DNA from: Myxococcus landrumus
GTDB taxonomy: Bacteria > Myxococcota > Myxococcia > Myxococcales > Myxococcaceae
Assembly: GCF_017301635.1 (NCBI RefSeq)
Contig: NZ_CP071091.1
Location: 401,001-465,000 of the forward strand
Length of the DNA: 64,000 bases
Direction: 5' to 3'
Part shown: positions 9,758 through 18,122 of the stretch, piece after piece
How positions within the stretch are numbered: the first letter of the stretch is position 1
Layout: each line of letters starts with the position of its first letter
Notes under the pieces: model-generated
Databases searched by the model: none
What the model was told of the DNA's origin: nothing
What the model saw: the letters and a program-made list of their open reading frames with translations, nothing else
Program-made: the position numbers and the translations under genes

Positions 9758-10063
9758 TCAGTCGTGGGTGCCGATGTGCTGGTCGCCGTGCCGCTCGCAG
9801 ATCCAGTGGAACGCGCAGGAGCACGCCACCGCACGGGCACTGGAGCAGCACCTGCCACCGAAGTGCTCTGGCAGCGGAGTCTCCTCTTCGTCCGGCGGAT
9901 CCGGCAGGAGCATCGGCGTGCCCCGTCCCGACGCCGCGGGTCTCGTTCCGCAGCACCCGCGCGTCATGCAGCGAGGACACAGGGACAGCTCACAGTTGGC
10001 GCACCAGTCGAAGATTTCACCGGAGCTTCCGCGCCGCTCACATCCACCACAGGTGTCGAACAA
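9758..10063 (-). CDS. Small Cys-rich, probably zinc-binding protein
   Basis: A 101-residue protein with many Cys and several His. The N-terminal half has clustered pairs (CGGC, CANC, CPRC, CCG) typical of zinc ribbons or knuckles. The C-terminal half has CC, CSC, C and a His-rich tail (ERHGDQHIGTHD). An acidic Pro-rich linker lies between. I chose the TTG at 10063 because GGAGG sits 5 bases upstream; a longer reading to 10267 has no such support and reads like noise. It converges with the kinase-hybrid gene 16 bp away. No family recognised; could bind zinc or a nucleic acid. Confidence 0.6.
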   Translation of the reverse strand: MFDTCGGCERRGSSGEIFDWCANCELSLCPRCMTRGCCGTRPAASGRGTPMLLPDPPDEEETPLPEHFGGRCCSSARAVACSCAFHWICERHGDQHIGTHD

Positions 10064-10317
10064 GGCCGACCTCCAGGCTTGACGTGAAGCAGGGTAGGGC
10101 AGGGGTCTGACAGGGAGTGCCGCGTGAGGTGGGCCCGGTGAGGTCCTCGCGCCGTCCCGCAAGTGTCCATTGCGCCTCTGTCCGAGGGTGGATCCTTCCG
10201 CCGGTGAACGGCAAACGCGACGCCTGTGGGGCACTGAACGGTTGCTCCGGGTGCGTCGCACGCACATGGAAGAAGCTTGCGGGTAGGGCCAGTCACACGC
10301 GGAAGGAATGGGCCTTC

Positions 10318-10869
10318 ATGAGCAGGGAACGACGCATCATCGGAGTCTTCGGTTCGGGCCAGGAGGAGCACCTGGAGCGAGTCATTCCGCTGGCGCGATG
10401 GATTGCCGAGGCGGGGTTCGACCTCCTCACCGGCGCGGGCAGCGGCGTCATGCGGGCCGCGGCGGATGCCTTCGTGCGTGTCGTGGGCCGCCGAGGCATC
10501 TCCATCGGCATCGTCCCCGGCACCGTGCGGGACGGCGACTACGTGCCCCGAGCCGGTTACCCCAACCCCGGCGTGGAGCTGGCCATCTACACCCACCTGC
10601 CCCTCAGCGGCGAGCAGGGCACGGAGCCGCTCAGCCGCAACCACATCAACGTGCTCACCCCCCACGCCCTCGTCTCGCTCCCCGGCGGCGCGGGCACCGC
10701 CTCCGAGGCCGCCCTGTGCTCCCGTTACGGCAAGCCCATCATCCTCTTTGGTCCCGCGGAGGCCTTCCGCCGCTTCCCGGCCGACATCGAACGCACCGAC
10801 TCACTCGAGCGTGTCACCGAGTTCATTCGCGCCGCCATCCACGAACCCGCTCGCCTCCATGCCCATTGA
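10318..10869 (+). CDS. LOG/SLOG-family nucleotide-binding protein
   Basis: A 183-residue Rossmann-like protein of the LOG (lysine-decarboxylase-like) superfamily. An N-terminal strand IIGVFGSG is followed by GAGSGVM, a variant of the GG-GxMG loop. The diagnostic PGGAGTASE, matching PGGxGTxxE, lies at about 120-128. Plant and bacterial LOGs hydrolyse nucleoside 5'-monophosphates; other members only bind nucleotides. The basic residue preceding the motif in classical LOGs is not obvious, so the enzymatic role is open. ATG at 10318 follows GGAAGGA about 9 bases upstream. It stands alone, with no obvious functional partner. Confidence 0.75.
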   Translation: MSRERRIIGVFGSGQEEHLERVIPLARWIAEAGFDLLTGAGSGVMRAAADAFVRVVGRRGISIGIVPGTVRDGDYVPRAGYPNPGVELAIYTHLPLSGEQGTEPLSRNHINVLTPHALVSLPGGAGTASEAALCSRYGKPIILFGPAEAFRRFPADIERTDSLERVTEFIRAAIHEPARLHAH

Positions 10870-11006
10870 ACACAGTAAACAAGAAAAACTTGGATTGGTG
10901 GGTCGTGCTCGAAGACGGGGAGAAAGCGACTAGGATGGGGTGCTTGGGGGGCATGTTCCGCTCCGCGTTGAAGACCCGGGTCCCGCGTCGTCTCTCGTGC
11001 GTCGAC

Positions 11007-11408
11007 ATGATTAGCGCCGACTATCCACTGGCAAGCTGGTTCCTCGCCGTCTCGACGACGTTCTTCCTGCTGGTCTTCGCGCTGCCGCTCTTGCTGATGC
11101 CGTTGCGCTGGGCGCGGTGGTTCGGCTGGGCGCCGGTGCAGGGGAACACGGACCTGACGGTGTACTTCGGACGGTGCCTGGGCGGAGTCGCGCTGGCCAT
11201 CATCCTCACGACGGCCCGGTACATTCCGGACCCACGGGGCCAGCCGGTCCTCTTCGAGCTCATCGGCTGGGTCTGCGTGGCGATGGTGGGGGTCCACGTG
11301 TGGGGGGCGCTGCGAAAGGCCCAGCCCATGTCGGAGACCCTCGAGACGTTCCTCTACGCCGGGGTAGGCGTGGTGGCGATGTGGATTCGTTTCCGGACGT
11401 TGGGGTGA
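11007..11408 (+). CDS. Small multi-pass membrane protein
   Basis: About 133 residues with four predicted membrane segments: around WFLAVSTTFFLLVFALPLLL, GRCLGGVALAIILTTA, IGWVCVAMVGVHVWG and FLYAGVGVVAMWI. Short polar loops separate them. No family recognised. The frame stays open upstream, with alternative ATGs at 10953 and 10935; 11007 begins just before the first membrane segment, but none has a clean Shine-Dalgarno. The stop lies 10 bp before the adenylyl cyclase ATG, so the two are almost certainly cotranscribed. This small protein could tether or sense for the cyclase, which is inference. Confidence 0.6.
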   Translation: MISADYPLASWFLAVSTTFFLLVFALPLLLMPLRWARWFGWAPVQGNTDLTVYFGRCLGGVALAIILTTARYIPDPRGQPVLFELIGWVCVAMVGVHVWGALRKAQPMSETLETFLYAGVGVVAMWIRFRTLG

Positions 11409-11418
11409 GGGCGCCTGC

Positions 11419-14400
11419 ATGTTGGCGGACATCGACCTGGTCCTATCCTCGCTGCGCCCCTACATCCCCGGCGCGCTGATTCGCCGGCTGGCGCACACGG
11501 AGGCGCATGCGCTGCCTCCGGTGGAGCCGGTGCGTGGCGCCATCCTGGTGCTGGATATCGCGGGCTTCACGCCCATCGTCGTGGGGCTGAGCGGCGAGGG
11601 GCCTCGGGGCATCGACGCGCTCCAGCACCTGCTGCGCAGCTACTACACGGAGATGATTGACGTCGTGAAGTCACACGGCGGAGACATCTACCAGTTCGCG
11701 GGTGACTCCATCCTGGCGTGCTTCGAGCCCGTCATGGATGAAGGCGACGTGGAGGCGGTGACGCGCGCGGCGCGGTGCGCGCTGGACATGCAGCGCAGGC
11801 TCTCGCGCTTCTCGCGGCTGGAGTTGTTGGGGCAGCGCTTCGGCGTGTCCTCGCGCATCGGCGTGGGCGTGGGCGAGTCGCACCGCATCGTCCTGGGCAC
11901 GACGGGCATGTGGATGCACCCGGCGCTCATCGGCCGGCCGCTGGAGCAGGCCGTCGCCGCGGAGAAGCGGGCCCGGGTGGGCGAGGTCCTCCTGAGTCCG
12001 GAGGCGTGGGCGCTCCTGCCGGACCTGGCCCGGGTGGGCGAGGAGCGCGATGGGGCCTTTCGCCTGGAGCCCTCCGTGCCACTGGAGGCGCGCACGCTTC
12101 CGGCCGTCTCTCCTCCTGGAGGTGAGGAGCTGGTGGGGCGGTGCGCGCTGCTCTTGCATCCGGTCCTCTTCACGCGCATCACCAGCGCGCACCAGGAGCT
12201 GGGCGGCGACTTCCGCGACCTCACCTGTTTCTTCCTGCGCTTCAAGACGGACCATGCGCCGTCCGAGGTGGAGGGCTTCACCCGCCAGCTCAACGCCTTC
12301 TACGAGTACGTCCAGCGGGAGAGCGCGCACCACGGCGGCGTGCTCCTGATGACGGACTTCACGGACAAGGGCAACGTCCTCTACGTCCTCTTCGGCGCTC
12401 CGACGGCGCTGCAGAACAAGGAGGTGCTGGCCAGCAAGCTCGCGTGCAAGATTCTGCGCGAGCGAGAGAACTTCCCATACGTGCGCGAGCTCCAGATTGG
12501 CATCGCCACCGGGCACGCGTACTTCGGCGACATGGGCTCGCCCTTGCGCAAGGGCTACTCCGCGCTGGGCGAGGTGGTGAACCTGGCCGCGCGGCTGATG
12601 ACGTACTCGAGCGCGGTGGGCATCCACATCGACGCGCACACGGAGCGCAAGCTCCAGCAGGGCGGCTTCACGACGGAGTTCGTGGAGGACGCGACGCTCA
12701 AGGGTGTCTCGCGCGCGGTGCCTGTCTACCGGCTCAAGGGCGAGGTGCGCCGCAGCCTCACCGTCAAGGGACGGGGCAGCCTCATCGGCCGTGTTCGTGA
12801 GCTGGGGCAGCTCCAGCTCGCGCTGAAGGAGTCTCGCGAGAGCACGACGGGCCGGCTGTGTGTCGTGTCGGGTGAGCCGGGCATCGGAAAGTCGCGCCTG
12901 GGCGCCAAGGTGGTGGAGGACGCGGAGGCGTGCGGCGCCCGGTGCCTCTACGGCATCTGCTACTCGTACGAGATGTTCACGCCCTTCTTCCCGTGGAAGG
13001 AGGTGCTCGTGCAGTTGTTCGGCCTGCACGAGGGCGATGACGTGGACACGCTAGGGGTGCGGCTGCGGCAGGGGCTGGACGGACTGGAGGGCGTGGGCCC
13101 GGAGTGGGTTCCGGTGATGGCCAACCTCCTGGGCATGGCCATGCCGGAGGACGTGTCCACGGCGGCGATGGACGCGCGCCACAAGAACCAGAAGGTCTTC
13201 CACATCATCTTCCAGCTCCTGGAGAAGCACTCGCAGGCGACGCAGCTGCTGCTCTTCTTCGAGGACCTCCACTGGGCCGACAACATCTCCATCGACCTCA
13301 TCGAGTACGTGGCGACCCGGTTCACGTCGCTGAAGCTGACGCTGCTGGTGACGATGCGGCCGGGAGACTCGCTGCGCAACGTGGAGAGCCTGCCGTCGCT
13401 GCGCAGGTTGGAGCTGTCCAGCCTGGAGGACGAGGACGCGCGAGCGCTCCTGCGCGTCCACCTGCGCATGGACCCGCCGGACATCATGCTGGAGGACCTG
13501 CTGCTGTCGAAGGTGCAGGGCAATCCGTTCTTCGCGGAGTCCATCGTCCAGGGACTGGTGGAGGGAGGCTACCTGGGACCGGTGTCACCGGGCGCCCAGC
13601 GGCGCGAGCTCAAGCGGGGGCTCCAGACGCTGGTGCTGCCGGACTCCATCCAGGACGTGGTGCTCGCGCGCATCGACCTGTTGGGCGAGACGGAGAAGCT
13701 GGTGGTGAAGGTGTCGTCCGTCATCGGCCGCATCTTCTCGCTCGACGCGGTGGCGGCGTTGGCGCCCGGCTCGCTGTCGCGTCAGCGGCTGCGCAAGGCC
13801 ATCGACACGCTGACGAACCTGGGCCTCATCCTGACGGAGGTGGAGGAGCCCCTCACCTGCATCTTCAAGCACATCGTCATCCGCGACGCGGCCTACAACA
13901 CGCTGATGGTGTCGGCGCGGGAGGACCTGCACCGGCGGCTGGCGCGCTTCCTGGAGGCCCGGGCCGGAGAGAACCCGGTGGCCTCCGCGGGTATCCTCGC
14001 GTTCCACTTCCTCGCGGGCAACGACGAGGTGAAGGGCCTGGAGTACACGCTGCTGGCGGCACGCAGCGCCAGGGACCAGTACGCCAACGACGACGCCGTC
14101 CACCACTTCAACAAGGCGATTGAAATCCTGGCGACCACGGTGTCGCTGGACCCGGACGAGGTGCTGGTCAAGACGCGCCGGGTGATGCAGGAGCTGGCGG
14201 AGACGCTGCTGCAGGCGGGCAACTACGCGGGCGCCATCCACATGTTCGAGCAGTGTCTGGCGGACGAGGACCAGCAGTCGCGCCGCGCGGAGCTGCACCT
14301 GGGGCTGGGACGCGCGCACCAGGAGAAGGGCGAGTCCAAGCGGGCCATCCAGGAGCTGGAGCGGGCCATGGTGCTCATGGGGCTGAGACTGCCCAGCGGT

Positions 14401-15696
14401 CTGTTCTCCGTGGTGTCTCGCACGCTGCTCGCCTTTGTCCTCCACCTGCTCTACGGCGTGTTCCCCTGGCTCGCGAGGCCGCTGGGGCCCTTGCAGCCGC
14501 TGTATGAGCGGCGGCTGTCCACCATCATCGCGCTCATCAAAATCTATTACTTCAAGGACATCTCGAAGCTCACCTGGGCGACGTTCGTGGCGGTGTGCCT
14601 GGCGGAGCGCACGCGCTGGGAGCGCGGCATGAGCCTGGCGAGCAGCTCCTATGGCGCGCTGCTGTTCGGCTCGGGGTTCCTGGGCTTCTCGAAGCAGTGG
14701 TGTCTGCGGGCACTGGACTTCGCGCGCCGGGCCAAGGACTCGGCGGCGGAGGGGATTGCGCTCAGCCGGCTGGCGACGCTGGCCGTCTTCACCAACGACT
14801 TGTCGGGCGGCACGTACTACGCGGAGCAGGCCATGGCGCTGCTGCGCCACGTGCGAGACATGTGGGAGGTGCAGACGGCGCTGATGATGCTGGGCGCCAG
14901 CCACTTCTTCTCGTCGCGCTTCGAGAGCGCCGAGAAGATCTTCGTGGAGATGGGGAAGACGGGCGCGGACCTCCACGCGCTGATGCACCAGGGCTGGGCG
15001 CACTCGTGGGTGCCCATGTGCCGCTACCTGCGCGGCGAGGGCGAAGTGGGCGAGCTGTGCGCGGAGCTGGAGCAGGGGCTGCGCATCAGCATCGAAGTGC
15101 AGGACCTGGCCAACCAGTGCGCCAGCCTCAACCACCTGGTCAACGTGACGGTGCTCGAGCACCAGGTGGAGGAAGCGGGACTGATGGCGGTGCGCGCCAA
15201 TGAGGCCCTGTGGCGCTATCCCGTCCTGGTGCCCTTCCTCCAGATTGGCCTGGTGGGCGCGGCGGAGGGCGCGCTGTTCGCGCTGGAGCAGGGGGCCATG
15301 GCGGTGCCGAAGGAGACGCTGTGGCGCATCGTCCAGCGGTGCCTGTTCAAGGCGCGCTTGCTGGCGCGGCGCTATCCCTACCTGAAGGGGCCCGCGCTGC
15401 GCGTGACGGCGCGCGCCCTGGCCCTGCGCAAGGGCATGCACGCGGCGGAGCCCTTGTTCCTGCGCGCCATCGCCTGCCTGGAGGACACGCCCAACCGATG
15501 GGAGACGGGCGTCGCGTATTACGACGCCGCGGTGGCGCTGCCTCACCGGCGCGAGGAGTTCCTCGCCCGCGCGCGGGAGATTTTCGAGTCGATTGGCGCG
15601 CGCGCGGAGCTGCGGCGTCTGGACCGGCTGGAGGCGGAGCAGCGACTGGTGCCGGCCGCGGCGGATTCGCCGCGCGCGGTGGCGCATCTCCGGTGA
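11419..15696 (+). CDS. Adenylate/guanylate cyclase fused to AAA ATPase and TPRs (sAC-like)
   Basis: A 1425-residue protein with the layout of soluble adenylyl cyclase. Cyclase domain 1 (about 36-190) holds both metal aspartates, in LVLDIAGFTPI and FAGDSILACF. Cyclase domain 2 (about 250-440) lacks them (DLTCFFLRF) but keeps the Asn-x3-Arg transition-state pair in VVNLAARLM. Together they could form one catalytic site in cis. A STAND-type ATPase follows, with GEPGIGKSRL (about 485) and LLLFFEDLHWAD (about 610), then TPR-like helices to the end. It probably makes cAMP. No membrane segment is seen in the protein, though a small membrane protein is encoded 10 bp upstream. Input unknown. Confidence 0.88.
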   Translation: MLADIDLVLSSLRPYIPGALIRRLAHTEAHALPPVEPVRGAILVLDIAGFTPIVVGLSGEGPRGIDALQHLLRSYYTEMIDVVKSHGGDIYQFAGDSILACFEPVMDEGDVEAVTRAARCALDMQRRLSRFSRLELLGQRFGVSSRIGVGVGESHRIVLGTTGMWMHPALIGRPLEQAVAAEKRARVGEVLLSPEAWALLPDLARVGEERDGAFRLEPSVPLEARTLPAVSPPGGEELVGRCALLLHPVLFTRITSAHQELGGDFRDLTCFFLRFKTDHAPSEVEGFTRQLNAFYEYVQRESAHHGGVLLMTDFTDKGNVLYVLFGAPTALQNKEVLASKLACKILRERENFPYVRELQIGIATGHAYFGDMGSPLRKGYSALGEVVNLAARLMTYSSAVGIHIDAHTERKLQQGGFTTEFVEDATLKGVSRAVPVYRLKGEVRRSLTVKGRGSLIGRVRELGQLQLALKESRESTTGRLCVVSGEPGIGKSRLGAKVVEDAEACGARCLYGICYSYEMFTPFFPWKEVLVQLFGLHEGDDVDTLGVRLRQGLDGLEGVGPEWVPVMANLLGMAMPEDVSTAAMDARHKNQKVFHIIFQLLEKHSQATQLLLFFEDLHWADNISIDLIEYVATRFTSLKLTLLVTMRPGDSLRNVESLPSLRRLELSSLEDEDARALLRVHLRMDPPDIMLEDLLLSKVQGNPFFAESIVQGLVEGGYLGPVSPGAQRRELKRGLQTLVLPDSIQDVVLARIDLLGETEKLVVKVSSVIGRIFSLDAVAALAPGSLSRQRLRKAIDTLTNLGLILTEVEEPLTCIFKHIVIRDAAYNTLMVSAREDLHRRLARFLEARAGENPVASAGILAFHFLAGNDEVKGLEYTLLAARSARDQYANDDAVHHFNKAIEILATTVSLDPDEVLVKTRRVMQELAETLLQAGNYAGAIHMFEQCLADEDQQSRRAELHLGLGRAHQEKGESKRAIQELERAMVLMGLRLPSGLFSVVSRTLLAFVLHLLYGVFPWLARPLGPLQPLYERRLSTIIALIKIYYFKDISKLTWATFVAVCLAERTRWERGMSLASSSYGALLFGSGFLGFSKQWCLRALDFARRAKDSAAEGIALSRLATLAVFTNDLSGGTYYAEQAMALLRHVRDMWEVQTALMMLGASHFFSSRFESAEKIFVEMGKTGADLHALMHQGWAHSWVPMCRYLRGEGEVGELCAELEQGLRISIEVQDLANQCASLNHLVNVTVLEHQVEEAGLMAVRANEALWRYPVLVPFLQIGLVGAAEGALFALEQGAMAVPKETLWRIVQRCLFKARLLARRYPYLKGPALRVTARALALRKGMHAAEPLFLRAIACLEDTPNRWETGVAYYDAAVALPHRREEFLARAREIFESIGARAELRRLDRLEAEQRLVPAAADSPRAVAHLR

Positions 15697-16096
15697 GGCG
15701 AGCGTCGAAGTGAGCCGGGGTGCCCGAGTGTGCGGGCCATGCTGGGTGCGGTCGCTCTTACCGCGATGCGGCTGCGGCAGTGGGCGCGCGGCGTGCTTCT
15801 GCGTGAGAGGCAACGCTGCCTGGCGTCTCCGGTCGCCCGGAGGGGAGCTACCTTAGGACCGTAAGTGAGCGTGTCGGACCCGTACGGCCAGACACCCCGG
15901 CATCACTGGGTGTTTCGACAAGCGAGCTGCATCCGACGACACGCCCCACCTGTCCTGACATGGCGCTGCCGCTCCCGGTCAGCGTGCATTCACTTCGCGT
16001 CCTGCACGTGAAGCGTCACGAGAATTCGCCATGCCTGGTGCGCGCATCGTCCCTAGGATGAGGGTCCCCCTCGACGCTTCATCAACGAGCTCCCCC
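15697..16096. other. Intergenic region without a recognisable gene
   Basis: About 400 bp between the cyclase and the YceI gene, both on the plus strand. Frames here lack a start with ribosome-binding site and coding character. A hairpin with ACACCC (15892-15897) and GGGTGT (15908-15913), followed by TT, may terminate the cyclase transcript. The YceI promoter should lie downstream of it. Nothing else identified. Confidence 0.35.
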
Positions 16097-16633
16097 ATGC
16101 CCGTGACTGCCTGGAACATCGACCCCGCGCACTCCTCCGTCCTGTTCATCGCCCGCCACATGGTGGTGGCGCGCGTGCATGGCCGCTTCGAGCGCGTCTC
16201 CGGTGTCCTGCGCGTGGACGCGGAGCAGCCCACCCAGGGCGAGGTCGAGGTGTCCGCCGACACGGCGAGCATCTACACGGGGGCGCCAGAGCGGGATGCA
16301 CATCTGCGCTCGCCGGACTTCCTCGACGCGGAGGCGGCTCCCAAGCTCACGTTCCGGAGCACGGGCATGGAGTCGACGGGAGGCGCGGGCTTCCGCTTGA
16401 GCGGTGAGCTGACCATCCGCAACGTGACGAAGCCCGTGGTCTTCGAGGCGCGCCACACGGCCACGTCGAAGGACCCGTGGGGCAACACGCGGCTCATCTA
16501 CACGGCGCGCGCCACCCTCAACCGCTCCGACTACGGCATCCGCTGGAACAAGACGCTCGACAACGGAGGCTGGCTCGTCGGCGAGAAGGTGGACATCGAG
16601 CTGGACATCCAGGCCGTGCCCGCCGCGAGCTGA
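16097..16633 (+). CDS. YceI-family lipocalin-like protein
   Basis: A 178-residue YceI-domain protein. The family opening is clear (WNIDPAHSSVLFIARHM), followed by the predicted beta strands, including SPDFLDAEAAPKLTFRS and GELTIRNVTKPVVFE, and the C-terminal NRSDYGIRWNK. The family forms a barrel that binds polyisoprenoid-like lipids; many members are periplasmic. This copy has no signal peptide when started at 16097, so it may be cytoplasmic. An upstream ATG at 16031 adds 22 residues that do not look like a signal peptide. It converges with the next gene 10 bp away. Ligand unknown. Confidence 0.88.
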   Translation: MPVTAWNIDPAHSSVLFIARHMVVARVHGRFERVSGVLRVDAEQPTQGEVEVSADTASIYTGAPERDAHLRSPDFLDAEAAPKLTFRSTGMESTGGAGFRLSGELTIRNVTKPVVFEARHTATSKDPWGNTRLIYTARATLNRSDYGIRWNKTLDNGGWLVGEKVDIELDIQAVPAAS

Positions 16634-16643
16634 GACACCCGCG

Positions 16644-17645
16644 TCACGGCGCGGGGAGGAAGTCGGCCATGACCGCTGAGTGGTCCGAGCCGCCCAGGCC
16701 ATTGCCACCTTCCCGCACCGCGCGGAACGAGCGGGGCACGTACGTCCCCGCCGCGCCGTTCGCGATGTACAGGTGGTCGATGGCCTGCCGTTGCCCGGAG
16801 TAGACATAGGTCCAGGTCTCGGTGTCGGGTCGGTCCTTCGCCACGCGCGTCAGGCTTCCGTTGAGCTCCAGGGCCGTGAGCGGCGGCGAGCCCGGGACAT
16901 CGTTGAGGTCTCCTCCGAGCACCACGAGTGCTCGAGGGGAGCGCGCGGCGGCCTGGGTCATGATGGTCCGCGTCGCCTCCGCCTCGGCGTAGCGGCGGCC
17001 GGGGTCGTCATCCACCTTCGAGCGGAAGTGCGCCGCGAAGACGATGACCTGCTTGCCCTTCACGTCCAGGTGGACCTCCAGCAGCTCGCGCGAGAAGCGC
17101 GTCGTCGAGCCGTTGGGCCGGACGAGGGTGCGCTCACGGTGTCCCAGCACCTGCGTGATGGGGAACGCGGAGAGCACCGCCACGTCCACGGAGGCGGTGG
17201 ACCCTGTCTCTCCCAGCACGCCATGCGGGAACTCGGGGAGACGGGCCTTGAGCGCGTCGAGCCCCGCCTGGGTCTCCACCTCCGCGAGCAGCATCACATC
17301 CGCGTCGAGCAGCTCGATGCCTCGGGCGAGCTGGTCGGCCTGGGCTTCGAAGGCGGCCGGAGAGGGCAGGGCCTCGTACTCAGCGCCGCCGCATTTGCCG
17401 GAGTCGCAGACGGTGTCGAAGAGACGGTGGACGTTGAGCGCGCCGATGCGCACGCTGCCCTCGGGCCGGACGACCTCCTCGCTCTCACAGGGGCGGGTGG
17501 GGCACGGTGTCTCCGGGCTCGGCGTCTCGGGGGGAGGTCGCCCGTCACAGGCGGACACGCCGGACACCAGGCCCAGCAGGAGCCAGGCGCGGAGGAGTGA
17601 CGTCACGGACAGGCGGGCGGGGCCGCGTACCAGGGAGAGAGGCAT
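16644..17645 (-). CDS. Endonuclease/exonuclease/phosphatase-family lipoprotein
   Basis: About 333 residues from the ATG at 17645. The start was chosen because it gives a normal signal peptide (LLRAWLLLGLVSGVSAC) ending in a lipobox, so the mature protein is probably lipid-anchored outside the cytoplasm. The catalytic domain has the EEP-fold series: NVHRLFDT, AEVETQAG (metal Glu), GGDLNDVPGS (active-site Asp/Asn), AIDHLYI and the terminal GGSDHSAVMADF (catalytic Asp-His). EEP enzymes cleave phosphodiesters in nucleic acids or phospholipids; the substrate cannot be read from sequence. A Pro/Glu-rich linker follows the lipid site. Confidence 0.82.
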   Translation of the reverse strand: MPLSLVRGPARLSVTSLLRAWLLLGLVSGVSACDGRPPPETPSPETPCPTRPCESEEVVRPEGSVRIGALNVHRLFDTVCDSGKCGGAEYEALPSPAAFEAQADQLARGIELLDADVMLLAEVETQAGLDALKARLPEFPHGVLGETGSTASVDVAVLSAFPITQVLGHRERTLVRPNGSTTRFSRELLEVHLDVKGKQVIVFAAHFRSKVDDDPGRRYAEAEATRTIMTQAAARSPRALVVLGGDLNDVPGSPPLTALELNGSLTRVAKDRPDTETWTYVYSGQRQAIDHLYIANGAAGTYVPRSFRAVREGGNGLGGSDHSAVMADFLPAP

Positions 17646-17929
17646 TCGGCAGTGGACAGTACCACCGTGCGCGGAGGCACGTTCCCACACTGGATTGCAC
17701 TCACGGGATGAGCTGCTAGGTTTCCGGCGCGTCGATGCCCCGCGCACGTCCGCTCAGTGTTTCATGTGCGGGAGGGCGGGTGGTGCCCCGCAGGGGTTCC
17801 GAGGGACGGGGCGGCTGGACGCCCTCGCGAGGAGTCGCCGCGGCACTGTCCCGGGAGCGAGGCGCGCGTTACGCATGTCATCAGCGGTGCTGGGCATGCG
17901 AAGGGTGAGGTTGTCGAAGGAGGCGTGAC

Positions 17930-18070
17930 ATGGTCTGGGAGATTCTCATTGGAGCGGTGGTGATGACGCTCGTCACGATTCTCGCGACGGGGCCCGGGAT
18001 GTGGAGCTCGACGTGGGGCTGGAAGGACCGCGAGAAGAAGGGGAAGGACGCCCCGAAGAAGGACGGGTAG
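17930..18070 (+). CDS. 46-residue single-pass membrane peptide
   Basis: A short ORF reading MVWEILIGAVVMTLVTILA, then a Gly/Trp turn, then a highly basic tail of Lys, Asp and Arg ending KKDG. AAGGAGG lies 6 bases before the ATG, the strongest ribosome-binding site in this part of the window, which is the main reason to call it. It has one membrane helix with a charged C-terminal tail of about 15 residues. It sits alone between the lipoprotein gene and the HerA operon, which ends convergently about 50 bp away. Function unknown. Confidence 0.6.
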   Translation: MVWEILIGAVVMTLVTILATGPGMWSSTWGWKDREKKGKDAPKKDG

Positions 18071-18122
18071 CGAGAGGGACGTCGAGCGTCCCTCCGCTGG
18101 TTCCGTCTGCGAGGCGCGCGTG

